DNA of 64,000 bases from Tissierella sp. (GTDB taxonomy: Bacteria > Bacillota > Clostridia > Tissierellales > Tissierellaceae): positions 558,001 to 622,000 of the forward strand of contig NZ_JAVKTS010000001.1 in assembly GCF_031460495.1 (NCBI RefSeq). Reading direction: 5' to 3'. The position numbers and the translations under genes are program-made. Shown here in pieces: positions 54,291 to 63,020 of the stretch; the stretch's first letter is position 1, and each line of letters begins with the position of its first letter. The notes below the pieces were generated by a model that saw only the letters and a list, made by a program, of their open reading frames with translations, ran no database searches and had not been told where the DNA came from.

Positions 54291-55400
54291 ATGTCTACTG
54301 TACCATCATATTTTAAAGATTTTTTATCCAACATCCGCTTAACAGACAATCAGGTGAAGGATTTAAAGACAGGACATACAACATTAAGGAAGAGATTAGA
54401 GGAAGATGAAACATTATCTGAAATAATAGTTAGCACCTTTCTACAAGGTAGTTACAGAAGATCAACAGCTGTGAAGCCTAAAAATGGGAACAAGTCGGAT
54501 GTAGATGTTATTGTTGTAACTAAATTAGATTCTGAGGAGTATACACCGGAAGAAGCTTTAAATATGTTTATTCCTTTTTTAAATAGGTATTATAAAGATA
54601 AATATAGAATTCAGGGTAGGTCAATCGGCATAAGTTTAAGTTATGTTGATTTAGATATTGTGCCAACCTCGGCACCTAGCGAGAGTGAAGCAGGCATACT
54701 CCAAGATAACGCTATAATTTCCGAGTATACTATTGAAGACTTTCAGCAAAAGTCACTTATGAAGTCATATGACAAAAACTTATTTGAAAGTGTTTATAAC
54801 ATATTTTGTGAATCGGACAGTGAACCTCAATGGAAATCCGAGCCGCTTTTAATTCCTGATCGTGAAGCCGAAAAATGGGATGAGACACATCCGCTTGAGC
54901 AAATTCGCTGGACGGTTGAAAAAAACAAGAATTGTAATTCTCACTATATAAACGTTGTTAAAGCATTAAAATGGTGGCGCAAAACCCAGTACCCAGATGT
55001 AAAGCACCCAAAGAGTTATCCTTTGGAACATTTGATTGGAGATTGTTGTCCAGATGGCATTAATAGTGTGGCCGAAGGCATAGTGCTAACACTTGAAAAA
55101 ATTGTTGCTGAACACCCTACCAAACCATTTTTAGCTGATAGGGGTGTCCCCGAACATGATGTTTTTGAAAGGATAACAGATGATGAATATTCTGATTTTT
55201 ACGATACTGTTTGTTATGCTGCAATAGTATCACGAGAAGCTTTTGATTGTACTGAATTATACGACAGCGTTTGTAAATGGAGAGAATTATTGGGAAGCGA
55301 ATTTCCTCCTGCTCCTGAGCCTTCAAAAACCAATTCTACAACGGGTTTTACTGCTCGTACTGAAAAGTCAACCGCTATTCCAGAAGGAAGATTTGCATAA
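54291..55400 (+). CDS. CD-NTase, cyclic-oligonucleotide synthase of CBASS
   Basis: This 369-residue nucleotidyltransferase has the DNA polymerase-beta-like active site: G53-S54 in LQGSYRRST, D70 and D72 in KSDVDVIVV, and the third Asp in YVDLDIVP (D120/D122). The C-terminal helical domain is present. It makes a cyclic di- or trinucleotide when phage is sensed; the clade, and so the product, cannot be assigned by eye. The flexible tail ends PEGRFA, a short terminus that Cap2 may conjugate. Its stop codon is directly followed by the Cap2 ATG. Ribosome site AAAGGAGG. Confidence 0.93.
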   Translation: MSTVPSYFKDFLSNIRLTDNQVKDLKTGHTTLRKRLEEDETLSEIIVSTFLQGSYRRSTAVKPKNGNKSDVDVIVVTKLDSEEYTPEEALNMFIPFLNRYYKDKYRIQGRSIGISLSYVDLDIVPTSAPSESEAGILQDNAIISEYTIEDFQQKSLMKSYDKNLFESVYNIFCESDSEPQWKSEPLLIPDREAEKWDETHPLEQIRWTVEKNKNCNSHYINVVKALKWWRKTQYPDVKHPKSYPLEHLIGDCCPDGINSVAEGIVLTLEKIVAEHPTKPFLADRGVPEHDVFERITDDEYSDFYDTVCYAAIVSREAFDCTELYDSVCKWRELLGSEFPPAPEPSKTNSTTGFTARTEKSTAIPEGRFA

Positions 55401-57221
55401 ATGGAAGAAAAACAAGTTCTTAATATTTTAAATCGTGCTCGAAGAGCTTTGGACTCTTTATCGCAGGTTGAAATACTAGATGATTGGCAATTTGAAAACG
55501 AATTAAAGGTTTGGTTTTTGCACTTAGGCATATCGATTGAATATGAGACCTCCTATTTTCCTCAAAGGTCACAGTGGTATATCGTTGTTGAATCTAGGTA
55601 TCCAAAGGGAAGAATTAAAGTATATCCTGATGTTGAAAACAGTATAAAAGAGACTTTATATCATCAATCTAACAATTCCAAAATCGAAAAAAATGGGCTG
55701 TGGAGAAAAGGGGCATTATGTCTAGAAGTAAATACATTATCAAATTTCCAATCAGAACCATATAGTGTTGATGAACGCTTGCTACATCATGTAAAAAGGG
55801 CAATTGGCTGGCTCGAGTTAGCAGCAAAAGGCATATTAGTTTCAGATAACGAGCCATTTGAGTTACCTGATTTTTCCTTGAGCAATATATTGGATTTGCA
55901 ATTTGCTTTTTCGGAAGATGTGGTTACTTATATGCAATGGGAAAGTACCGACTGTCGGTATGGAATAGCAGAGTTAGATGTGTATAAAAGTAAACCATTT
56001 GTATACTATGTTAAGGCGTTCATGTCTTTAAACAACAATATTGAACATTATACACAATGGGGTAAGCATCTTTCTAAAAAGACGATATTCCCTCCAATTA
56101 AAGCTCCATGGATACTTTTGAAACAACTTCCAGTGATTAATGAATGGCAAGCACCAGAAACGATTGGCGACTTAATAGATGCGTTCAGAAAACAAGATAT
56201 TGATATCATTGGTATTCTGCAAAAACTTGTATCGGAAGTTCGAGATGGGAAGCGGCACTTGCTATTACTTGGCTTTCCTATTCCTAAGGTTTTCGGAGGA
56301 GAAACTGAGATTATTTCTTGGAAGGCACTTTATTTGCCTGTTGTATCATGTGGTAAAAAGACAGCAAAAGGATTTAGAACAAATGAACATGGGTGGTGGA
56401 TGCGCGACAAATGTGAAGTGTTTACTAAAAACACCAAGTTGGAGTGGATTGTTTCGGAAAATTGGAACCAACAAGAAATATCGCAAAGAGGAAAAATGGA
56501 TGATTTATTACAGCGAAAAAGTATATTGCTTATTGGGGCAGGTTGTATTGGTGCATCAATAGCAGAAATTCTTATTAGGGCAGGTATATATAATCTTACT
56601 GTTTCTGATTCGGATATATTTGAAATTGGAAATTTATCTCGTCATACTTTAAACCTAAATAATATTGGGGAACTTAAAGAATTATCATTATATAATCATC
56701 TTAATATGCTAAACCCACATGCCAATGTTGAAGTGATTAATAATAAACTTGATATGGACGATAACCTCAATATTAATATGGAATTGGATAAATACGACAT
56801 AATCATTGACTGTACTGGCACAAATAGTGTGCTTGAAATTTTACAAAAAAATAAATTTAAGAAAAAGTGCATTTTGGCTTCGGTATCTGTAGGTTTGGGA
56901 GCAAAACATTTATATATATCTATTATGCATGGTACATCTTTCAATTTTGATTCTTTCAATGATTTAATTTACCCGTATATTCAAGAGGAAAAGGATTTAT
57001 ATGATAACTATAATTTGCCAAGGAACGGGATTGGTTGTTGGCACCCTACTTTCCCTGGGCGAAGTGATGATATTTGGCTTGCAGCGTCAACTTCGGTAAA
57101 GGCAATCGAAAGTTATATTTTGAGTAAATCAGAGAAGACACTGTCCCTTATTTATGAGCAAAAAAATGAAAATGGAATTTTTGAAGGTTATCTGTTGGTG
57201 AATAGAAATGAAAATGAGTGA
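55401..57221 (+). CDS. cap2: CBASS accessory Cap2, E1-E2 fusion
   Basis: This 606-residue enzyme has an E2-like N-terminal domain (with Cys107 in GALCLEVN, a candidate active site) and an E1/ThiF adenylation domain. The latter has the ATP loop LLIGAGCIGASIAEIL near 377, the DSDIFEIGNLSRHTLN segment, and a candidate catalytic cysteine at 546 in NGIGCWHPTF. Cap2 attaches the CD-NTase C-terminus to a target and primes signalling, like ubiquitin ligation. The middle region (about 170-350) is longer than the minimal arrangement. It overlaps cap3 by 14 bases. Confidence 0.92.
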   Translation: MEEKQVLNILNRARRALDSLSQVEILDDWQFENELKVWFLHLGISIEYETSYFPQRSQWYIVVESRYPKGRIKVYPDVENSIKETLYHQSNNSKIEKNGLWRKGALCLEVNTLSNFQSEPYSVDERLLHHVKRAIGWLELAAKGILVSDNEPFELPDFSLSNILDLQFAFSEDVVTYMQWESTDCRYGIAELDVYKSKPFVYYVKAFMSLNNNIEHYTQWGKHLSKKTIFPPIKAPWILLKQLPVINEWQAPETIGDLIDAFRKQDIDIIGILQKLVSEVRDGKRHLLLLGFPIPKVFGGETEIISWKALYLPVVSCGKKTAKGFRTNEHGWWMRDKCEVFTKNTKLEWIVSENWNQQEISQRGKMDDLLQRKSILLIGAGCIGASIAEILIRAGIYNLTVSDSDIFEIGNLSRHTLNLNNIGELKELSLYNHLNMLNPHANVEVINNKLDMDDNLNINMELDKYDIIIDCTGTNSVLEILQKNKFKKKCILASVSVGLGAKHLYISIMHGTSFNFDSFNDLIYPYIQEEKDLYDNYNLPRNGIGCWHPTFPGRSDDIWLAASTSVKAIESYILSKSEKTLSLIYEQKNENGIFEGYLLVNRNENE

Positions 57222-57690
57222 TTTATTTTTCCAGGATAAAAATCAATTATATAGTATCAATCTAAATAAAATTGCATATGAGAAGATGCTTAAATATTGT
57301 ACTAAATCAAATCCTTATGAAACAGGTGGTATTTTACTTGGTAATTATTCAGCAGATCAGTCAACGGCAAATATTTTGCAAGCTACTCCACCACCTAAGA
57401 ATTCTAAACATTTAAAATGCAATTTTTGCAGAGGCACTGATGGATTACAGAAAGTCTTAGACTCGGCATGGATTCAAGGTCAATATTATATTGGAGAATG
57501 GCATTACCATCCCAATTCATTACCTATACCTAGTAGTACGGATATAAACCAAATGATAAGTCTAGCAAATGATAAAAAACTAATGTGTCCAGAACCAATA
57601 TTGATTATTATTGGTGAACGTAATCTTAATTGGAGTGTTCATGCTAGTATCTTTACAAATTGTGGTTATACCATCCTTCATAGAAAATAA
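57208..57690 (+). CDS. cap3: CBASS accessory Cap3, JAMM deconjugating peptidase
   Basis: This 160-residue JAB/JAMM zinc isopeptidase shows the Glu in YETGGILLGNY and the perfect JAMM core HYHPNSLPIPSSTD (H-x-H-x7-S-x2-D). Cap3 removes Cap2-made conjugates from the CD-NTase, countering activation. The first ATG (57208) and one at 57214 lie inside the Cap2 gene, so translation is coupled. It ends the CBASS operon at a strong terminator. Confidence 0.93.
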   Translation: MKMSDLFFQDKNQLYSINLNKIAYEKMLKYCTKSNPYETGGILLGNYSADQSTANILQATPPPKNSKHLKCNFCRGTDGLQKVLDSAWIQGQYYIGEWHYHPNSLPIPSSTDINQMISLANDKKLMCPEPILIIIGERNLNWSVHASIFTNCGYTILHRK

Positions 57691-57725
57691 ATTTAAAATT
57701 TCTAATTGTGCATGGAAAATCTATA

Positions 57726-57768
57726 ACAGCCTAAAATCCAAGAATAATGGGTTTTAGGCTGTTTTTTT
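57726..57768 (+). terminator. CBASS operon terminator
   Basis: ACAGCCTAAAATCC and GGGTTTTAGGCTGT pair across a short loop and are followed by a T-run. It lies 35 bases after the cap3 stop. Confidence 0.9.
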
Positions 57769-57924
57769 ATTTGTAAAAATATTTTTTTGTTTCTATACTA
57801 TAAACAAGGGTATAAAATCAGCTCTCCAAAAACTAAAAGCATGGCTCGAAACATTATGAAAAATGATATCTAAACCTTCCTCCAAAATCAGCGTTATTGT
57901 TATTTTAGGAGGTGTTTCAAATAA

Positions 57925-58308
57925 ATGGAAGTGGAAAATAAGAAAATTACGAAACAGAGCAAAAAGCTAAAAGAACCTGTGATAAAAGATGCTATAAGCT
58001 CTATTTCCAGAGAGGAATTCGTGGGTTTAAGCGGCAAGGTGGATTCTATCCATGAAAAATTTGACGGTATAGTCAGTAAATTGGAAATGACCAATCATAT
58101 TTGCAGGATCCTAATTGAAATGGTCAGTGGTATAGACCCGGGAAGGAAGAACCTGACTAATCTTGAACTGGTTAAACTTCGCAACGAGGGTGTTAAGGTC
58201 AAGGATTTAGCGAGAATGCAGGGTATCAGCCAATGCGCCATGGGGAGAAAACTAAAAGAATTAAGAGAGGCAGGTGTGCTACATGATCGAGAAGCAGAAA
58301 ATGATTGA
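57925..58308 (+). CDS. Coiled-coil/helix-turn-helix protein of the mobile element
   Basis: This 127-residue protein has a lysine-rich N-terminus and a helical middle with EEFVGLSGKVDSIHEKFDGI. A C-terminal helix-turn-helix reads LRNEGVKVKDLARMQGISQ and continues GRKLKELREAG. A TTTTAGGAGGTG ribosome site is excellent. Its layout (coiled coil, then helix-turn-helix) resembles the frameshifted gene at 50806. It overlaps the next gene by 26 bases. Confidence 0.68.
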   Translation: MEVENKKITKQSKKLKEPVIKDAISSISREEFVGLSGKVDSIHEKFDGIVSKLEMTNHICRILIEMVSGIDPGRKNLTNLELVKLRNEGVKVKDLARMQGISQCAMGRKLKELREAGVLHDREAEND

Positions 58309-58849
58309 AGTAGCAATCAAAAATATGGTCAATAGCCATATGAAGAACTATAGCAAAGATTTAATTCTATGTGCAGAAATATTAAATCAGATTACAGAGA
58401 AAGGATTCGTGTTTGACTATACAAGGTTTAGCCCGGATGTTCAAAAGCTTGCAAGTGATATAGCATATCATATATTTCAGATGGAAGAAGTGGTAAACAG
58501 TGTAATCAAAAATGAGCGAAATAATCAACGCTATGCAGACGAACACATTGGCGAATTATACTGTGGTGATGATGAGGCTGACCAGCCAGAGAAAGAAAAT
58601 GAGCCAAAGTTTGAATTTGACGACATTGGGGACTTCTTCCCCATCACTGATAATTGTGAAAGTTTATCTGAGGTTTTAAGCTGCATGGAGATACCTCATA
58701 TTATTTTTGACGGCATTGGGTACTGTTTTAACGGTAATTATTATTCTATTGTTGATTCTGGAATTGAGCGGATGGTGCTCAAGGTTACTAAAATCCAAGA
58801 AAGCGATATAGACCCGCTTTGCTTGGAGATTCTTAAAAATCAGATGTAA
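58283..58849 (+). CDS. Hypothetical protein, acidic, mobile-element type
   Basis: I do not recognise this protein of about 188 residues. It starts with a helical region and has an acidic centre (CGDDEADQPEKENEPKFEFD) and a folded C-terminal half (IIFDGIGYCFNGNYYSIVDS). Cys and aromatic residues are frequent. ATG 58283 overlaps the preceding gene, suggesting coupling. Confidence 0.6.
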   Translation: MIEKQKMIEVAIKNMVNSHMKNYSKDLILCAEILNQITEKGFVFDYTRFSPDVQKLASDIAYHIFQMEEVVNSVIKNERNNQRYADEHIGELYCGDDEADQPEKENEPKFEFDDIGDFFPITDNCESLSEVLSCMEIPHIIFDGIGYCFNGNYYSIVDSGIERMVLKVTKIQESDIDPLCLEILKNQM

Positions 58850-58934
58850 TACATAGTAGACAAAAGGAAAATGTATTTTGTCTATATGCGGGTTGTCAGA
58901 ATTATAGTGTGGGTAATGTCCAGAACTAACCTAC

Positions 58935-58987
58935 GGGGTTTCCAGAGGGTTTTAGTACAGGGTTAAGGGGGTTGTATAGATTGGGGG
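58935..58987 (+). repeat. G-run cluster (possible quadruplex)
   Basis: Five G-runs of three to five bases occur in 53 bases (58935-58938, 58947-58949, 58960-58962, 58967-58971, 58983-58987), in an otherwise AT-rich element. The stretch lies before the DUF3846 gene, with a GGGGTGAAAA near 59030. Confidence 0.5.
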
Positions 58988-59072
58988 TTAAAATTGATCC
59001 AGAGCAAACCAAGAGGGTTTTAAATGTGAGGGGTGAAAATTTAAAGCACCTATACAGGAGAGAGGTTTATAA

Positions 59073-59456
59073 ATGAGGGTTGTTTATGTAGAGCCAAACA
59101 AAATAGCAGAAATAAAGAAGATAGATTCGGGTCTTAAGGCTATGCAAAAAGTTGTAGGTGGTTATATCGAGGCGCTGTATCCATTTGCAGACCCTGTAGC
59201 AATTGTATGTAACGAGGAAGGGAAAATAAATGGACTGGAGCTAAACAGAGGACTTGCTGATGACAAAGGGGATTTATACGAAATCATAGCTGGTACTTTC
59301 TTTATCTGTTTAGCAAGACCTGATAGCGAAGATTTTGAAAGTCTTACAGATGAGTTAGCCAGCAAGTATCTGGAAATGTTCAAATATCCTGAAGTGTTTA
59401 TGATGGCCAATGGGAAACCGATATCTGTAAAGTGGGGGCAAATGGATCATAATTAA
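59073..59456 (+). CDS. DUF3846 domain protein
   Basis: This 127-residue soluble protein matches DUF3846, a family common on clostridial mobile elements. Visible patterns are MQKVVGGYIEALYPFADPV, ELNRGLADDKGDLYEIIAGT and LASKYLEMFKYPEVF. The biochemical role is unknown. A GAGAGAGG ribosome site fits the start. A strong terminator follows. Confidence 0.82.
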   Translation: MRVVYVEPNKIAEIKKIDSGLKAMQKVVGGYIEALYPFADPVAIVCNEEGKINGLELNRGLADDKGDLYEIIAGTFFICLARPDSEDFESLTDELASKYLEMFKYPEVFMMANGKPISVKWGQMDHN

Positions 59457-59472
59457 AAACTTGAACTACCAA

Positions 59473-59521
59473 GAGCAGGTGGCAGTTATCTTTTTTAGAG
59501 ATAATTCGCCACCTGTTTTTA
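59473..59521 (+). terminator. Terminator after the DUF3846 gene
   Basis: GCAGGTGGC...TTATCT and AGATAATTCGCCACCTGT form a long stem around TTTTTTAG, followed by TTTTT. Confidence 0.87.
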
Positions 59522-59540
59522 ATTTGGGATCTATGGTTAA

Positions 59541-59632
59541 AGACTTGTATCAGAACGTCATTTAGTCACCTAATCGTGTAATAAGAACCCTAATCATTGG
59601 TAGTTTAGTGCTTAGACTTGCGTCAGAACGTC
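59541..59632. repeat. Direct repeat pair near the recombinase
   Basis: AGACTTGTATCAGAACGTC (59541-59559) and AGACTTGCGTCAGAACGTC (59614-59632) differ at two positions and are 73 bases apart. A copy of CTAATCATTG lies between them. They could be binding sites for a replication or recombination protein. Confidence 0.5.
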
Positions 59633-59675
59633 TTTCTATTACATAGCGTAAATCAAATTTAAGGAGAGATACGCT

Positions 59676-59801
59676 ATGAAAAAAGTGGAAGCAACCAATC
59701 AAAATAATTTCAAAGTAAAAAAAGATGCGACTTTTGAGCGTTGCGTAGATTTTATGGTAAGAATGATAGAGAAATACGGTGACGAAGTGGAAATGAGATA
59801 G
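59676..59801 (+). CDS. Small hypothetical protein, 41 residues
   Basis: The frame starts MKKVEATNQNNFKVKKDATF, with an AAGGAGAG ribosome site nine bases ahead, and is followed by its own strong terminator. The family is unknown. It may encode a small regulator or recombination directionality-like protein (speculative). Confidence 0.58.
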   Translation: MKKVEATNQNNFKVKKDATFERCVDFMVRMIEKYGDEVEMR

Positions 59802-59807
59802 CATCAT

Positions 59808-59846
59808 AAATTTAGAAAGAACTCTTTTAGGGTTCTTTCTAAATTT
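59808..59846 (+). terminator. Terminator before the large recombinase
   Basis: AAATTTAGAAAGAAC and GTTCTTTCTAAATTT are exact complements around an A/T-rich loop, so the short gene and the recombinase have separate transcripts. Confidence 0.87.
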
Positions 59847-59931
59847 ATATATATATATTTCAAATAAAATCCGATATAATAGTTGGGACAGAGAATTACT
59901 GTTAAGTGTTTATCTAAAGGGAGTGATATAG

Positions 59932-61599
59932 ATGAATAAGAGGTGTTACATATATACAAGAGTTTCAACAGAAATGCAGGCTGATGGGTATAGTTTAGAT
60001 GCTCAAAAAGACAGACTTATAAAATATGCGTATGGTGCGGATTTACATATTGTAGGCGAGTATTCTGATGCAGGGTCTGGGAAGAACATTGATGGAAGAC
60101 CTAATTTTTTAAGAATGCTTGAAGATATAAAAGAAGGAAAAGACAAGATTGAATTTGTACTGGTTTTTAAGCTATCAAGGTTTGGAAGAAATGCAGCAGA
60201 TGTTCTATCTTCCTTACAAATTATGCAAGATTACGGAGTCAATTTAATCTGTGTTGAAGATAGTATTGATAGCAGTAAAGATAGTGGAAAACTCATGATT
60301 TCCGTCTTGTCTGCGGTTGCTGAAATAGAACGGGATAATATATTAGTTCAAACTATGGAAGGTCGTAAGAGAAAAGCAAGAGAAGGCAAATGGAATGGGG
60401 GGTTTGCACCATATGGTTATAAACTGATAGATGGGGAACTATTAATAGCAGAAGATGAAGTAAAAGTTATAGAAGTTATTTATGAGCAATTTACTACTAC
60501 AAATATGGGTATAAATGCAGTAGCTTCCTATCTTAATAATAATGGATATAAAAAGAAAAAACGTCAAAATGGTACGCTTGAAGCCTTTTCTGCTTCTTTT
60601 GTAAAGGCTGTTTTAGATAATCCTGTTTATTGTGGTAAACTGTCATATGGTAGGAGAAAAAACGAGAAAGTACAAGGTGAACGAAATAAATTCCATATTG
60701 TAAAGCAGAAAGAGTTCCCCATTTATAACGGAATCCATGAGGCAATAGTATCAGAAGAATTGTGGCAAGCAGTACAAGAAAAGCGGAAACAAACAGGATT
60801 TAAGTATGAGAAGAAATATAGTTTGGATCACGCAAATATTTTGTCTGGTATACTGAAATGCCCAAATTGTGGGGCTTCCATGTATGGTAATGTGAATAGG
60901 AAAAAGAAGAAGGATGGGACTTATTATAGGGATTATTTCTATTATGCTTGCAAACATAGAATGAGTGTAAATGGTCATAAATGCGATTATAAAAAACAAT
61001 GGGGTCAAGCTAAAATAGATGATGCTGTTGCAGATGTTATTACTAAACTGGTACAGAATGAAAAATTTGAGAAAGCAATAAAAGATAAAATAAATTCTAA
61101 AATTGATACGGCGGAACTGGAAGCGAATTTTAAAAATCTAAAAAAATCACATCGTCAAGCAGAGGTGGCAAAAAACAAATTAGCACAACAAATTGATGCC
61201 CTAGATATTATGGAATCTTTGTATGATAGAAAATATGAGGACATGCAGGATCGTCTAAATCAATTCTATGAAAAGATAGATTCTATTGAAATAGAGATGG
61301 AAGAAGTTAACATAAGAATACAGAATGTCAAGTCAGATAAACTTAACGCTGATAGTATTTACAACATTTTACGGATGTTTGACCAGCTGTATGATAAATT
61401 CACAGATATGGAGAAAAAAGAGTTTATAAGTAGTTTTGTAGAAAGGGTTGAAATTTATCCAGAAGAATTAGAAGATGGACGTATTTTAAAGAATATAAAG
61501 TTTGGATTTCCAGTCTTTTTTAATGGTGCTGAAGTTAGTGAAATTAGTTGGGACAAAGAGAGTACAGTTGAGACTGTAGTACTGTTGGAGAGGCAATAA
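59932..61599 (+). CDS. Large serine recombinase (site-specific integrase)
   Basis: This 555-residue large serine recombinase has a resolvase domain (1-150) with Ser13 in RVSTEMQ, the Arg-rich LSRFGRNAADVL and AVAEIERDNILVQT. A recombinase domain contains GFAPYGYKL. A zinc ribbon has CPNCGASMYG and later cysteines near CKHRM and KCDY. A coiled coil (about 395-480) is followed by a short tail. Such enzymes cut and join attP and attB without host factors. The gene is the last before the right 13-bp repeat, as expected for the element's own integrase. A GGGAGTG ribosome site precedes it. Confidence 0.94.
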   Translation: MNKRCYIYTRVSTEMQADGYSLDAQKDRLIKYAYGADLHIVGEYSDAGSGKNIDGRPNFLRMLEDIKEGKDKIEFVLVFKLSRFGRNAADVLSSLQIMQDYGVNLICVEDSIDSSKDSGKLMISVLSAVAEIERDNILVQTMEGRKRKAREGKWNGGFAPYGYKLIDGELLIAEDEVKVIEVIYEQFTTTNMGINAVASYLNNNGYKKKKRQNGTLEAFSASFVKAVLDNPVYCGKLSYGRRKNEKVQGERNKFHIVKQKEFPIYNGIHEAIVSEELWQAVQEKRKQTGFKYEKKYSLDHANILSGILKCPNCGASMYGNVNRKKKKDGTYYRDYFYYACKHRMSVNGHKCDYKKQWGQAKIDDAVADVITKLVQNEKFEKAIKDKINSKIDTAELEANFKNLKKSHRQAEVAKNKLAQQIDALDIMESLYDRKYEDMQDRLNQFYEKIDSIEIEMEEVNIRIQNVKSDKLNADSIYNILRMFDQLYDKFTDMEKKEFISSFVERVEIYPEELEDGRILKNIKFGFPVFFNGAEVSEISWDKESTVETVVLLERQ

Positions 61600-61622
61600 T
61601 GATTTCTTGATAAAGTGTATAG

Positions 61623-61635
61623 AAAGATATATGCA
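61623..61635 (+). repeat. Right 13-bp direct repeat (candidate attachment site)
   Basis: AAAGATATATGCA is identical to 52569-52581. It lies 24 bases after the recombinase stop. The following bases (AGGGGGACTATG) form the ribosome site of a short frame, so the uninterrupted site may have been a leader region. Confidence 0.55.
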
Positions 61636-61750
61636 AGGGGGACTATGAAAATGAAGTGCTTATGCGAGGGTATCCACAGATAAATTAAAGCAAGGGGAAT
61701 CTTTAGAGAATCAAATCGTTACCTGCGAAACTCTCATAACAGTAATAGAT

Positions 61751-61790
61751 GCTAACTAGGACATAGTGTTCTGGTTGGCTTTTTTCTTTT
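61751..61790 (+). terminator. Terminator after the integration site
   Basis: GCTAACTAGGAC and GTTCTGGTTGGC pair with G-U pairs around ATAGT and are followed by TTTTTTC. It separates the recombinase from the MerR gene; 61600-61961 otherwise holds no intact gene. Confidence 0.75.
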
Positions 61791-61900
61791 GCTCTTTTTA
61801 AGATAGTAAATGGAAAAGTCATGTGTTAAAATGTAGGTAAATTGTGGGTATGGTTTTCAGTAAATAAGAAAATAAATAGGAATATTTTTTAAATTACCCA

Positions 61901-61931
61901 TTGACTCGTACACCGTGTAACGGTTTATATT
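61901..61931 (+). promoter_or_regulatory. MerR-type promoter with 19-bp spacer
   Basis: TTGACT (61901-61906) and TATATT (61926-61931) are 19 bases apart, longer than the usual 17. The spacer holds the palindrome TACACCGTGTA. MerR proteins bind such sites and twist the DNA to align the elements. The MerR gene starts 31 bases on, so it probably controls itself. Confidence 0.82.
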
Positions 61932-61961
61932 AATATCAAGGAAACAGAAAGGGAGAAAATC

Positions 61962-62966
61962 ATGGAATTAAAAACTATAAGACAAGTTTCATTGGATTAC
62001 GGTATTTCGAGAAGAATGTTGTGTTATTATGAAGAAATCGGGTTGATAAAAAGCAGTCGCAAAGATGATTATGCGTACAGGGTTTATGACGAAAATGCGA
62101 TACAACGGCTACAACAGATCATCATCTTGCGTAAGCTGCAAATTCCAGTCAAGCAGATTAAAAATATTCTCAATAACCAAAACGCTGTGGCGGTTATCGA
62201 GATATTCAAGCAGAACATAAGCGAGCTTGATGAGGAAATAACGGCTCTGTCCACCCTCAAATCGATATTGATGCGCTTTGTGGATGAGCTGCAGGAAAAA
62301 GCGGATGTATTTTTGAAGCTTGAATTATTAAACGATAAAACCATGCTTGCCATTGTAAGCACTCTTTCATTTTCCCAAAATAAAATCAAGGAGAAGGTAT
62401 CGATGGATGAATTAAACAAGGCAAATGAAAATTTAAGCAAACTAGCAGACCAAGATGTGCGGATTGTATATCTGCCGCCTATGACTGTGGCTGCTGCTTA
62501 CGCAACGGGAGAAGGCTGTGAAGGTAAAGCGGGTGACATGATAACCCAATTTGTAAAAGAATGCGGATTACTAAAAATCAAACCTGACGCTCGGAGTTTT
62601 GGTTTTGACTGCTCTAAAGGAGTAGCAGTAATTGGACAACCTTCCCATGTATATGAAATGTGGGTATCCATTCCTGACGACTTAGAGATACCTGCGCCTT
62701 TAGTAAAACGAACTTTTGACGGCGGATTATATGCCGCACATGTGTTGAGGACATGGGACTTTCAGGACTGGGGTTTATTAAAAGAATGGGTTAACGCAAG
62801 CGATAAATATGATAATGACTGGGATTCCCCGCGCTGGACATCGCCTGAAACTGTTGCTGGCCAAGGATTTGAAGAAACACTGAATTTTTATAATTATGTA
62901 CAAAAAGGCAGTAAAATGGAAGATTTACAACTTGATTTATTGTTTCCGATTAAAGAGAAGGGTTAA
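61962..62966 (+). CDS. MerR family regulator with GyrI-like effector domain
   Basis: This 334-residue transcription factor has a MerR winged helix at 1-70 (YGISRRMLCYYEEIGLIKSS), a dimerisation coiled coil (about 75-125) and a C-terminal effector domain of the GyrI-like/SOUL type (about 150-334). Known relatives (BmrR, SoxR-like groups) sense lipophilic cations or drugs. The 19-bp-spacer promoter just ahead fits autoactivation. No efflux gene lies next to it in the window. Codon use is more GC-rich than its neighbours. Confidence 0.9.
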   Translation: MELKTIRQVSLDYGISRRMLCYYEEIGLIKSSRKDDYAYRVYDENAIQRLQQIIILRKLQIPVKQIKNILNNQNAVAVIEIFKQNISELDEEITALSTLKSILMRFVDELQEKADVFLKLELLNDKTMLAIVSTLSFSQNKIKEKVSMDELNKANENLSKLADQDVRIVYLPPMTVAAAYATGEGCEGKAGDMITQFVKECGLLKIKPDARSFGFDCSKGVAVIGQPSHVYEMWVSIPDDLEIPAPLVKRTFDGGLYAAHVLRTWDFQDWGLLKEWVNASDKYDNDWDSPRWTSPETVAGQGFEETLNFYNYVQKGSKMEDLQLDLLFPIKEKG

Positions 62967-63020
62967 GAATAAGTTCGAAGAGTAAGGCAGATTACCTATT
63001 ACAAAGAAGGAAGTGCTTAA

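Noticed and set aside
61600-61750. Short frame MKMKCLCEGIHR after the right repeat
   Set aside because: It is only 12 codons. A ribosome-site-like AGGGGG is present but there is no further support. Noted as context for the attachment site.
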